Source: JANPBY01 sp963805505
GTDB taxonomy: Bacteria; Actinomycetota; Actinomycetes; DATJPE01
NCBI GenBank assembly: GCA_963805505.1
Contig: CAWDUP010000001.1
Span: 310,001-374,000 of the forward strand
Direction: 5' to 3'
Length of the DNA: 64,000 nt
The notes beneath the pieces were generated by a model that made no database searches, was not told where the DNA came from, and saw nothing but the letters and a program-made list of their open reading frames with translations. The number at the start of each line of letters is the position of its first letter. Position 1 is the first letter of the stretch. The position numbers were made by a program, and so were the translations under genes. Shown here in pieces: positions 8,984 through 16,440 of this stretch.

Positions 8984-10309
8984 TTGTCCAGCGAACCCTC
9001 CCGATCAGTTTCCGACACAGCCACAGTTGGCCGCCTCCCACGAGCGTGGCAGCTCGTCACCACCGACCCATGGTGGGCCTGGCTCACGTCGCGGGTCCTA
9101 GCGATAGCAGTGGGTCTGATCACCTGGGCCTTCAACCGCGGCAACGTGTTCGTCGACATCACCGGCTACGGACGTTGGGCCTTCGACACCCTCGGCGGCA
9201 CGCTGCCCTACCGAGACTTCAACTGGGAATACCCGCCGATGGCGATGCCCGGGATGTTGGGACCGGCTCTCGTCACCGCCGTTCTCCCGACGTGGCGCTA
9301 TCTGCCGTACCTCGTTGCGTGGATGGCCATGCTGTTGGCCGTCGATGCACTCATCCAACGAACGATCATCGCTCGATGCGGCCGAGACGTGCGGCACCCG
9401 GCCCTGTTGATCTGGATCCTGGGTCCGGCTTTGCTGGGGGCGGAGTCCTGGACCCGGTTCGACATGCTCGCCGGCGCGGCAGCCTTCACTGCCCTGATCT
9501 ATGCGGGCACCCGGCGCAGCACCTACGCGGGCCTGGCCTCCGGCATCGGCGCAACGCTGAAGCTGTGGCCGAGCTTGCTCGCCCCGGTGCAGCGGACCCG
9601 AGTCGGAGCCGTAGCCGCCACGCTCCTCGCGGGGGTCACCGTGGTGGTCGTGGCTGGGATCACCTGGCTGATCACGGGCTCGAGCGGCTTCTCGCAGGTT
9701 CTTGCCTACCAGTCCGACCGCGGGTTGCAGATCGAGTCGGTGGCCGCGCTCCCGCTGGTGTGGCTCAACCACCTTGGCGTGGAGGGATACGGCACCCGCT
9801 TCGCCTACGGCGCCTTCGAGATCACCGGGCCGGGTGTTGCCGAGCTCGCCGACCTTGCTCAGCTCGCCTTCGTCGTCTGTCTCGGTCTGGTGTTCCTCGC
9901 TCACTGGCGCTTGATGAAGCACGATGCCGGTCGCAGAGGAGTCGCACTGACCGGCGTCGCCCTCATGCTCGTCATCTTGGTGACCAACAAGGTGTTCAGC
10001 CCGCAGTACGTCCTCTGGCTGCTCGCTGTCATGGCTGTGGCTGCCGTCTTGGACCCACCGACCTGGAAGCGACACGTGACGCCGCTGCTCATCTTGTGCG
10101 GTCTCACCCAGGTCGTCTTTCCGCTGTTCTACGGCGACGTCCTCACCGACGCGTGGACCGGTTTGATCGCCCTGACGGCACGCGACGTCCTCGTCGTCTA
10201 TCTCCTGGTCTCGGTGGTCGGCGAATTGGCCCGCGAGGTCTGGTCCACCAGGAGCGTGAACGCCTCCTCCGCGAAGCCCTCACGCAAGAAGCCGACACCA
10301 AGGGCTTGA
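8984..10309 (+). CDS. GT87-like polyprenol-phosphate-mannose-dependent glycosyltransferase
   Basis: 441 residues from a TTG with GGAGG upstream; a TAGGCT at 8936-8941 could be its -10. The protein is an integral membrane glycosyltransferase of the DUF2029/GT87 type: about ten hydrophobic helices, an early extracytoplasmic loop with DFNWEYPPMAMP (the acidic loop normally follows TM1 in GT-C enzymes), and TNKVFSPQYVLWLL near the C-terminus, a typical GT87 block. It would transfer mannose from polyprenyl phosphate to lipids or proteins outside the membrane. Its last 112 bases overlap the opposite-strand deacetylase gene. Confidence 0.78.
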   Translation: MSSEPSRSVSDTATVGRLPRAWQLVTTDPWWAWLTSRVLAIAVGLITWAFNRGNVFVDITGYGRWAFDTLGGTLPYRDFNWEYPPMAMPGMLGPALVTAVLPTWRYLPYLVAWMAMLLAVDALIQRTIIARCGRDVRHPALLIWILGPALLGAESWTRFDMLAGAAAFTALIYAGTRRSTYAGLASGIGATLKLWPSLLAPVQRTRVGAVAATLLAGVTVVVVAGITWLITGSSGFSQVLAYQSDRGLQIESVAALPLVWLNHLGVEGYGTRFAYGAFEITGPGVAELADLAQLAFVVCLGLVFLAHWRLMKHDAGRRGVALTGVALMLVILVTNKVFSPQYVLWLLAVMAVAAVLDPPTWKRHVTPLLILCGLTQVVFPLFYGDVLTDAWTGLIALTARDVLVVYLLVSVVGELAREVWSTRSVNASSAKPSRKKPTPRA

Positions 10310-10947
10310 ACGATCGGCTCGAGCTGGCTGATCTGGTGCATGATCGCCACGACCTTGCGATCCAGCAGCTCTCCCTCGGCAATCAGGTGCAGCGACAACT
10401 CATCGACCGGCGTGCACGGTGGCTCCGCGCCCATGAAGACCCCGAGTTCATCCAAGGGGCGGCGATAGCGTGCTAGCCACTCCGGAGTGTTGGTAGCCGC
10501 GTGCGCAACGCTGTCCGTGCCGGACACAGCGGCCGCGGTCCACCGGGAGACGGCTTGATGATCTGGGTGGCCGGTCATTCCGTCTGGTCCGAAAGTCAAC
10601 ACTGTCGATGGGCGGAGCTCATCCACGAAATCGCGAATCCGAGCCGTACCCTCGGAGTCGGAGATCTCGGCGCACCCACCGTCGGGGTAGTCCAGCCAGT
10701 GGTGCTCGCTGACGCCCAACTCGGCCAGGCACGCGTCGAGTTCCGCTGTGCGGACTTCGGCGAGCGACGGTCCGGCGGGCCACCGCTCGGCATCGGTGCT
10801 GCCGAGCTCCCCGCGGGTCGCGGTCACGCAGACGACCCGTCGCCCGGCCGCAACCGCCTGCGCCATCAGCGCTGCGCACAGGTAAGTCTCGTCGTCAGGG
10901 TGGGCCCACACCGAGAGCAGCGGCCGTTTCAGAGCGTCGTCGGTCAT
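10198..10947 (-). CDS. PIG-L/LmbE family N-acetylglucosaminyl-type deacetylase
   Basis: 249 residues from ATG 10947 (a TTG at 10950 is also possible). The metal motif AHPDDE is at residues 15-20, followed by TATRGELGS and a later GHPDHQAV block that supplies another metal histidine, as in the zinc-dependent PIG-L family (MshB, Mca and relatives). Its start overlaps by one base the stop of the TIGR03086 gene, so the two are probably translationally coupled. TIGR03086-like DinB folds and PIG-L enzymes are both common in mycothiol biology, but this copy is not specifically assignable to MshB. It overlaps the converging GT87 gene by 112 bases. Confidence 0.85.
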   Translation of the reverse strand: MTDDALKRPLLSVWAHPDDETYLCAALMAQAVAAGRRVVCVTATRGELGSTDAERWPAGPSLAEVRTAELDACLAELGVSEHHWLDYPDGGCAEISDSEGTARIRDFVDELRPSTVLTFGPDGMTGHPDHQAVSRWTAAAVSGTDSVAHAATNTPEWLARYRRPLDELGVFMGAEPPCTPVDELSLHLIAEGELLDRKVVAIMHQISQLEPIVQALGVGFLREGFAEEAFTLLVDQTSRANSPTTETRR

Positions 10948-11510
10948 CAAGCCCGTCCGACGAGGGCGAGCAGTCGCGTCTGCTGATCCGCGTCCGCCGC
11001 CACCTCGACCGCGGGACCGAAGGCCCCGGCCGAGCGCCAGGCCTCCGCCTGCGGGCTCAGGTAGGCCAGCGTCTGTGACACGGCCTCTGCGTCGAGGGCT
11101 TCGTCGGCCCCGATCGCACGGGCCAGGTCCCAGGTGTGCACAACCGTGTCGGCGGTGACCTGGCGCAGGTATTCCTCCGCGGGCACTTCCCCGTAGGACA
11201 GCCCCACCGTCCGGTCCAGTGCCGAGTCAGCGCTGATCGCCGTCAACGCGGCCGCGGCCGCAGCGTGCCAGGAGGCCGAAGCGTCGCTACCCAACTGGTC
11301 TCCGGCAAACCGGTCTCCTACTTCCTCGATGGTCTCGCCGCCCAGCAGCGCCGGCAGCCACAGCTGCTCATCGAGGACGTGGGCCACGAGCTGACGGACA
11401 TCCCAGTCTGCGCACGGGGTGTCGTCGCCCCACTGACCTTGCTCCACCAGGGCCAACCGTCGTTCGAAGCCCGCCACGGCGTTTTGATACCTATCGACGA
11501 GTTCGGTCAT
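10947..11510 (-). CDS. TIGR03086 / mycothiol-dependent maleylpyruvate isomerase-like (DinB fold) protein
   Basis: 187 residues from ATG 11510, which has GGAGG at the right distance; the frame extends upstream without a site. The sequence fits the TIGR03086 / maleylpyruvate isomerase N-terminal (DinB-like four-helix) family: FERRLALVEQGQWGDDTPCADWDVRQLVAHV near the start and TADTVVHTWDLARAIG in the middle, whose histidines are the usual metal ligands (His in LVAHV, His in VVHTWD). Members use mycothiol or another thiol as cofactor; the reaction here is unknown. It is the first gene of a two-gene minus-strand unit with the deacetylase. Confidence 0.82.
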   Translation of the reverse strand: MTELVDRYQNAVAGFERRLALVEQGQWGDDTPCADWDVRQLVAHVLDEQLWLPALLGGETIEEVGDRFAGDQLGSDASASWHAAAAAALTAISADSALDRTVGLSYGEVPAEEYLRQVTADTVVHTWDLARAIGADEALDAEAVSQTLAYLSPQAEAWRSAGAFGPAVEVAADADQQTRLLALVGRA

Positions 11511-11611
11511 CGGTGCCTCCAAGGCAATCAGCCGCCAGGCTCCTCCTGTCACTCCCCGCTTGACAAGGGGACGCCGCTCGGGAGCGTCCATTCCGACCGT
11601 CGTCGAAAGGG

Positions 11612-12943
11612 CTAGCTCGTGACGTCCTGTCCGAGGGCGTTCAGCTCGTCCCAGGTGCTGACCTTGATGCGAGGTCGGCCGGAGGACGAACCGCGGGCGA
11701 GCTCCTCGCCGTCGATGGTCAGCCAGCCGTTGTAGCTGACGATCCGCACCGAACGGCTCCGCAGGACCTCGTCGATGGACGTCGGGGCGTCGCCTGGTGC
11801 GATCGCGCCGGCCTCCAGATCGGCGACCAGGGCACGCACTGTCTCAGCGGCATCGCTCTTGTTCGTGCCGATGACCCCGGTTGGGCCCCGCTTGATCCAT
11901 CCGGCGACGTATTCACCGGGGTACGGCATCCCGGCGTCGTCCACCACACGCCCGACACCGTCGTTGGACACCACGGCCTTGTCCTCGTCGAAGGGCAGAC
12001 CCGGCAACGCGACGCTGCGGTAGCCGACCGCTCTGATCACCGCCTGCACCGGCAGCTCGATCACGTCGTCTGCGGCGTCTGGGCGATTGTTCTGAAGGCG
12101 AATCCCGGCAACCTTGTCCTCACCGATGATCTCGACCGGGCGCCGCCAGAAGCGCGCTCGAATGGTCGCGTCGCCAACGGCCGGAACTCGACCGACCCAA
12201 GACTGCAGGACGACGAGATTCGCTGCGACATGGCGTTCCCGATCCTCAGCCGCCTCGGGCATGTCCTCCGCATCGGCTATCGCGGTGACACCGTCGAGCT
12301 CCCCGAGCTCGCGCAGCTCCTTGGTCGTGAACTTTCCGTGCTCCGGCCCGCGGCGCCCGATCAGATGCACGGTCTTGACGCGGCTGCGCCGCAAGACCTC
12401 GAGCACGCCGTCGGGAACATCGGTAGGTGTCAGGTGGTCGGCCGGCACAGCCAGGACTCGGGCGACGTCGACGGCCACGTTACCGACGCCGATCACCGCC
12501 ACCGCCTCGATGTCGAGGGAGATCGGCTGAGCGGCATCGGGATGACCGCTGTACCAGTTGACGAAGTCCGTCGATGAACACGATCCAGGCAGATCCTCCC
12601 CGGGGATGCCTAGACGGCGGTCGACCGCAGCGCCGGTGGAGTAGATGACGGCGTCGTAGCAGGAGCGCAGCTCTTCTCGGGTGATGTCCCGCCCCAGCTC
12701 GACTCCCCCCAGAAAACGTACGGCCGGGTTCTCCAGAGCCGGCTGCAGCGCTCGGGCGACGTTCTTGATCTTGTGGTGGTCGGGAGCGACGCCGTAGCGG
12801 ATCAGCCCGTACGGCGTGGGAAGGCGGTCGAGCACGTCGATGGACGGCGACAGCCCCTCCACCTTGAGCAATGAGTCCACGGCGTACAGGCCGGCCGGAC
12901 CTGCTCCGACGACGGCCACCCGGAGGCTGGAAGGTGTGCTCAC
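11612..12943 (-). CDS. fprA: NADPH-ferredoxin reductase (FprA type)
   Basis: 443 residues from GTG 12943 with GAGAGG upstream. The FAD site GAGPAGLYA is near residue 13, the YGVAPDHHKIKNV block follows, and a second Rossmann motif, IGVGNVAVDVARVL, binds NADPH. Further FprA-type blocks are GRRGPEHGKFTTKELREL and GWIKRGPTGVIGTNK, the latter contacting FAD. The family (adrenodoxin-reductase-like) passes electrons from NADPH to ferredoxin for cytochrome P450s or iron-sulfur enzymes. The MarR regulator gene ends 21 bases upstream on the same strand, suggesting a two-gene unit. Confidence 0.92.
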   Translation of the reverse strand: MSTPSSLRVAVVGAGPAGLYAVDSLLKVEGLSPSIDVLDRLPTPYGLIRYGVAPDHHKIKNVARALQPALENPAVRFLGGVELGRDITREELRSCYDAVIYSTGAAVDRRLGIPGEDLPGSCSSTDFVNWYSGHPDAAQPISLDIEAVAVIGVGNVAVDVARVLAVPADHLTPTDVPDGVLEVLRRSRVKTVHLIGRRGPEHGKFTTKELRELGELDGVTAIADAEDMPEAAEDRERHVAANLVVLQSWVGRVPAVGDATIRARFWRRPVEIIGEDKVAGIRLQNNRPDAADDVIELPVQAVIRAVGYRSVALPGLPFDEDKAVVSNDGVGRVVDDAGMPYPGEYVAGWIKRGPTGVIGTNKSDAAETVRALVADLEAGAIAPGDAPTSIDEVLRSRSVRIVSYNGWLTIDGEELARGSSSGRPRIKVSTWDELNALGQDVTS

Positions 12944-12964
12944 GCTGGACAGCCTCTCGTACGC

Positions 12965-13483
12965 CTATGCGCTAGTGGACGCTGCCCCAGCACCTGCACG
13001 TTGCGTGGACTCATGACCGGGCTGCAGGTGGCGAACGATCTTGTCGGCGATCTCACCTGCACTGGCCATCTCCTTCGCCGTCAGGACGTCGACGAGGTGG
13101 CGTCGCACCGAGGCGACATGGGAGGGGGCGGCCCGTACGAGCAGTTCCCAGCCTGCGTCGGTCAGCGTGGCCAACGTCCCACGACCATCCGATGCGCAGT
13201 CTCTGCGCAGCACCCACCCCTTGCTCTCCATCCGAGCCACCTGGTGGGACAGCCGGGAGCGCGAGGCGGTGGTCTGCTGGGCGAGGTCGCTCATCCGCAG
13301 CGAGCGATCGGGGGCTTCGGACAGCCGGACGAAGATCTCGTAGTCGACCAGCGTGATTCCGTGCTCAGCCTTCAACTCCTTGTCGAGCGCTTCGGTCAGC
13401 AGCAGGTGCGCCGACAGCCAGCTGCGCCACGCGCGTTGCTCGCCCTGGGACAGCCAGCGCGGGCTTGGGTCAGTCGATGGCAC
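12965..13483 (-). CDS. MarR family transcriptional regulator
   Basis: 172 residues from GTG 13483, preferred because TACCCT (13490-13495) sits six bases upstream, the spacing of leaderless actinobacterial genes; a TTG at 13537 would overlap the neighbouring gene. The winged-helix part is typical: ITLVDYEIFVRLSEAPD, then MSDLAQQTTASRSRLSHQV as recognition helices and a wing with DCASDGRGTLATLTDAG. It probably dimerises through its terminal helices and regulates itself and perhaps the fprA gene 21 bases downstream. The ligand is unknown. Confidence 0.88.
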   Translation of the reverse strand: MPSTDPSPRWLSQGEQRAWRSWLSAHLLLTEALDKELKAEHGITLVDYEIFVRLSEAPDRSLRMSDLAQQTTASRSRLSHQVARMESKGWVLRRDCASDGRGTLATLTDAGWELLVRAAPSHVASVRRHLVDVLTAKEMASAGEIADKIVRHLQPGHESTQRAGAGAASTSA

Positions 13484-13489
13484 GGGGTC

Positions 13490-13495
13490 AGGGTA
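13490..13495 (-). promoter_or_regulatory. -10 element for leaderless marR-type mRNA
   Basis: TACCCT read on the minus strand, six bases from GTG 13483, would place the transcription start at or next to the start codon. No ribosome site precedes that GTG. Confidence 0.45.
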
Positions 13496-13527
13496 GTTGA
13501 ATGGAGCACGATGTGAGCCCGAACCGT

Positions 13528-14019
13528 TCAGGGGCAACGGCCCCAGAGCCCGCGTTCGGCGGCCGACGCTTGGGTCTCGGCGGTGGCGAAGGCCGCTCGG
13601 TGCGCGGAGTTCGGGGGGAAGTCGTAGGCACGGGCAAAGCCCTCGCGCACGAGAACCAGGTTGACGAGAGTCGGTGGATCAGGCAGCCACACGTAGGCGA
13701 GCACCCGGTCGTAGCGATCTCGCCTTTCCACGTCGTATTCGAGAAGGACCGAGGTGCGGTCGGGTAGCAGTTGGTGGAGCCGGGCTGAGGCCTCGGGGCC
13801 GTAGCACTCGACGGGGGATCCGGGTTTGACCGACTCGGGTGCGTCGATCCCGATCAGCCGCACACGCTGACCGGCGATCACGACGGTGTCGCCGTCGACG
13901 ATTCGATCGATGCGTGTGCGCTCACCGACGGGAAGTCGGTGCGGCCGGCCAGCGTCGGGTGACGGCGCGATTGCCTCAGTCTGCGCGGAGCACCCGCTGA
14001 GGACCGCCGCCGCGCACAA
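13528..14019 (-). CDS. Thermonuclease-like (SNase) lipoprotein
   Basis: Staphylococcal-nuclease-like OB-fold domain: RIVDGDTVVIAGQRVRLIG, then IDAPES, an ERRDRYDRVLAYVW block with the two basic catalytic positions, and LVREGFARAYDFPPN. A lipobox LSGC precedes it, so it is probably a membrane-anchored extracellular nuclease. The TTG at 14019 leaves only nine residues before the lipid Cys, too short for export. The frame continues upstream to a CTG at 14058 (LSRRGIGVASTTLL), which overlaps the ppgK stop as CTGA and would give a proper lipoprotein signal. The true start is therefore uncertain. Confidence 0.82.
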   Translation of the reverse strand: MCAAAVLSGCSAQTEAIAPSPDAGRPHRLPVGERTRIDRIVDGDTVVIAGQRVRLIGIDAPESVKPGSPVECYGPEASARLHQLLPDRTSVLLEYDVERRDRYDRVLAYVWLPDPPTLVNLVLVREGFARAYDFPPNSAHRAAFATAETQASAAERGLWGRCP

Positions 14020-14054
14020 CAGGGTCGTCGACGCAACCCCGATCCCCCTGCGGC

Positions 14055-14831
14055 TCAGGGGTGCAGCACCCGCTGATGGCGTTCCCAGACCTTCATCCCG
14101 CCAAGGATGCCAGCGGCGTTGGACACGACCTCAGTTCGTGGGCCGAGCTCGAACGTGAGTCGCTTGGCGTTGCCGCCGCCGATGTAGATGCGGTCGGGGT
14201 AGAGCACGTCCTCGAGCCAGACCAACGCCTTCTTGACCCGTTTGTTCCAGTGTTTGTCGCCGATGCGCTTGCGCTCGGCGTCGCCTAGCTGGATGTCGAA
14301 GGACTCGTCCTTGCGAAATGGTGCGTGCGACAACTCGATGTGGGGCAGCAAAAGCCCGTTGTCGAACAGCGACGTGCCGACACCGGTGCCCAGCGTCATG
14401 ACGTACTCAAAGCCCTGGCCCGTGACCACCGCGCATCCCTGCACGTCGGCGTCGTTGGCGAGCAGCAGCGGTTTGCCCAACGCCGCGGTGAGCGCTGCCT
14501 CGAGCGGATACCCCTCCCAGAGGGCGGCCTGCTCCTCCACTCTTGGGCCGCCGGGCTGGGTCCGCGACAGTGAAGGCACCGAGACCACGACGCCGTCGCG
14601 CACCAGGCCAGGGAAACCCACCGTGGCGCGATGAGCCGTGGGCAATGGCGCGATCAGATCCTTCAAAGTGGCGATCAGGAGGTCTGGGCTGCAGGGATAC
14701 GGCGTCTCGACACGCACCCGTTCGACGAGCATGTCGCCTTTCGGGCCGAGGACGGAGGCCTTGAGGCCGGTGCCTCCGACGTCGATGGCGAGCGTCTTGA
14801 CGGTGCGCGGCCAGCGGGCAGGAATCTCCAT
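14055..14831 (-). CDS. ppgK: Polyphosphate glucokinase
   Basis: 258 residues. It phosphorylates glucose with polyphosphate (or ATP) to glucose-6-phosphate in the cytoplasm. ROK-family features are LAIDVGGTGLKASVL (phosphate-binding loop), VGFPGLVRDG, NDADVQGCAV with the catalytic Asp, and MTLGTGVGTSLF. The length matches actinobacterial PpgK, and the C-terminal HWNKRVKKALVWLED block is characteristic of this group. TAGTCT lies six bases before ATG 14831, consistent with a leaderless transcript. The nuclease-like lipoprotein follows with its possible CTG start overlapping the ppgK stop. Confidence 0.93.
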   Translation of the reverse strand: MEIPARWPRTVKTLAIDVGGTGLKASVLGPKGDMLVERVRVETPYPCSPDLLIATLKDLIAPLPTAHRATVGFPGLVRDGVVVSVPSLSRTQPGGPRVEEQAALWEGYPLEAALTAALGKPLLLANDADVQGCAVVTGQGFEYVMTLGTGVGTSLFDNGLLLPHIELSHAPFRKDESFDIQLGDAERKRIGDKHWNKRVKKALVWLEDVLYPDRIYIGGGNAKRLTFELGPRTEVVSNAAGILGGMKVWERHQRVLHP

Positions 14832-14863
14832 GGCGCCAGACTAGGGGGGCGCCTCGGACCGGG

Positions 14864-15727
14864 TCAGGGGAGCGTCAGGATCTCCGCGCCGTCTTTGGTC
14901 ACGACCAGGGTGTGCTCGAACTGCGCGGTCCGCTTTCGATCCGCTGTGACGACCGTCCATCCGTCGTCCCAGATGTCGTAGTCAACGGTCCCCAGGGTCA
15001 GCATCGGCTCGATGGTGAATGTCATACCGGGCTCGAGCACGGTGTCGGCGGCCGGGTCGTCGTAGTGCGGCACCACGAGCCCGGAGTGGAAGGCAGTGGC
15101 AATTCCGTGGCCGGTGAAATCACGGACGACGCCGTAGTCGAAGCGGCGGGCGTAGGCCTCGATCACTCGTCCGATCACGTTGAGCTGACGCCCCGGTGCG
15201 ACTGCCTTGATTCCACGCATCATGGCCTCGTGCGTGCGCTCCACCAACAACCGAGACTGTTCGTCAACGTCCCCGACGAGGAAGGTCGCGTCCGTGTCTC
15301 CATGGACTCCGTCGAGATAGGCGGTGATGTCGACATTGACGATGTCCCCGTCGGCCAGGACGGTGCTGTCGGGGATCCCGTGACAGATCACTTCGTTCAC
15401 GCTGGTGCACAAGGACTTCGGATAGGGCGGTACGCGACCGCTCCCTGGGTAGCCGAGCGTCGATGGGTAGGCGCCGTGGTCACACAGGAACTCGTGGCCA
15501 ACCTTGTCGAGGTCGTCGGTGGTCACTCCCACCGCGACGTGGCGCCCGACCTCCGCCAGTGCCTGGGCGGCGAGTCGGCCGGCAATGCGCATGCGAGCGA
15601 TGGTGTCTTCGTCTTGCACCCACGTCTTGTCGGTGTGTGCCGCCGAACGCCTGCCGACGTACTCCGGCCGCGGGATCTGTTCCGGCACGGCGCGGACAGC
15701 GGTCACGGCACCAGGGGAAACACTCAC
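14864..15727 (-). CDS. map: Methionine aminopeptidase, type I
   Basis: 287 residues. It removes the initiator Met from nascent proteins. The type I metal ligands can be read: Asp in VNVDITAYLDG, Asp in GDTDATF, His in FTGHGI, Glu in TIEPM and Glu in QFEHT. The N-terminal extension (PRPEYVGRR) is like other actinobacterial MetAP1 paralogues. TAGACT is six bases before GTG 15727, so translation is probably leaderless. It is followed by ppgK 32 bases downstream on the same strand. Confidence 0.94.
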   Translation of the reverse strand: MSVSPGAVTAVRAVPEQIPRPEYVGRRSAAHTDKTWVQDEDTIARMRIAGRLAAQALAEVGRHVAVGVTTDDLDKVGHEFLCDHGAYPSTLGYPGSGRVPPYPKSLCTSVNEVICHGIPDSTVLADGDIVNVDITAYLDGVHGDTDATFLVGDVDEQSRLLVERTHEAMMRGIKAVAPGRQLNVIGRVIEAYARRFDYGVVRDFTGHGIATAFHSGLVVPHYDDPAADTVLEPGMTFTIEPMLTLGTVDYDIWDDGWTVVTADRKRTAQFEHTLVVTKDGAEILTLP

Positions 15728-15758
15728 ACGTCGAGTCTAGGTCGCCACGACACGGCAA

Positions 15759-15785
15759 AGGCCCCCCACGGTGCGTGGAGGGCCT
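15759..15785 (-). terminator. Hairpin between map and the YegP-like gene
   Basis: AGGCCCCCCACG (15759-15770) pairs with CGTGGAGGGCCT (15774-15785), 11 of 12 base pairs and a three-base loop, 25 bases beyond the stop of the YegP-histone gene. There is no strong T tract, as is usual in actinobacteria. Confidence 0.55.
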
Positions 15786-15809
15786 CTGCGCGGGAAGGAA
15801 GGTGGGGAA

Positions 15810-16328
15810 CTACCGCTTGGCGGTGCGCTTGGCGGTGCGCTTGGCCGGGGCCTTGCGGGCCGGAGCCTTCTTGGCTGCGCTGCGCTTGGCGGGTGCCTTC
15901 TTCGCGGTCACGGCCTTGCGAGCGGGAGCCCTCTTGGCTGCGGTCTTCTTCGCGGGTGCCTTTTTCGCTGCGGTCTTCTTCGCCGGCGCCTTCTTCGCGG
16001 CCTTCCTTGGCGCGGCCTTCTTGGCGGTCTTCTTGGCGGCGGACTTCTTAGCCGTCTTCTTGGCCGCTGTCTTCTTCGCCGCTGTCTTCTTGGCCGCTGT
16101 CTTCTTGGCTGCAGCCTTCTTCGCGGGGGCCTTCTTGGCTGGAGCCGCCACCGTCTCGTCGGAGATCGCGGCACCCGCTGCGTTCTTCTTGATCGAGTTG
16201 ATGCCGTTGGTTGCGGCGATCTTGGTCTGATAACCCTGGGACGTTGCGATCACCAGCCCGTTGCTGGCCAGCAAGTTGAAGTGGAACTTGCCCGCCTTGT
16301 TTCTCCTCAGTACAAACTTCGCCGGCAC
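15810..16328 (-). CDS. YegP/DUF1508 domain fused to a histone H1-like Lys/Ala-rich tail
   Basis: 172 residues from GTG 16328, with AGGAGG seven bases upstream; the open frame runs further but only the GTG has a site. Residues 1-~57 match the YegP/DUF1508 fold (KFVLRRNKAGKFHFNLLASN, then GYQTKIAATNGINSI and KKNA). The remaining ~110 residues are AKK(A/T)(P/A) repeats like the tails of mycobacterial HupB and eukaryotic H1, strongly basic and presumably binding DNA or RNA. A nucleoid or nucleic-acid-binding role is inferred from composition; the YegP domain has no known reaction. It has hairpins on both sides, so it is probably its own transcription unit. Confidence 0.85.
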   Translation of the reverse strand: MPAKFVLRRNKAGKFHFNLLASNGLVIATSQGYQTKIAATNGINSIKKNAAGAAISDETVAAPAKKAPAKKAAAKKTAAKKTAAKKTAAKKTAKKSAAKKTAKKAAPRKAAKKAPAKKTAAKKAPAKKTAAKRAPARKAVTAKKAPAKRSAAKKAPARKAPAKRTAKRTAKR

Positions 16329-16349
16329 TTGGGGCCTCCTGGACGCAGG

Positions 16350-16368
16350 GTCCGGCACGGTGCCGGAC
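16350..16368 (-). terminator. Hairpin downstream of MFS gene
   Basis: GTCCGGCAC and GTGCCGGAC flank a single base (effectively a seven-pair stem with a five-base loop). It lies between the stop of the MFS gene (16441) and the start of the YegP-like gene, so it may end MFS transcription. It has no T tract. Confidence 0.4.
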
Positions 16369-16440
16369 GTCTCTCGAGGGGAAGCCTGGCACGTTCTTGC
16401 GCTGAGGGCACGTACGCGGAGCTCGCAGTGTTGATGCGTG

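Noticed and set aside
15908..16174. Arg/Pro-rich minus-strand small protein
   Set aside because: Alternative frame of the AKK repeat tail of the YegP-like gene.
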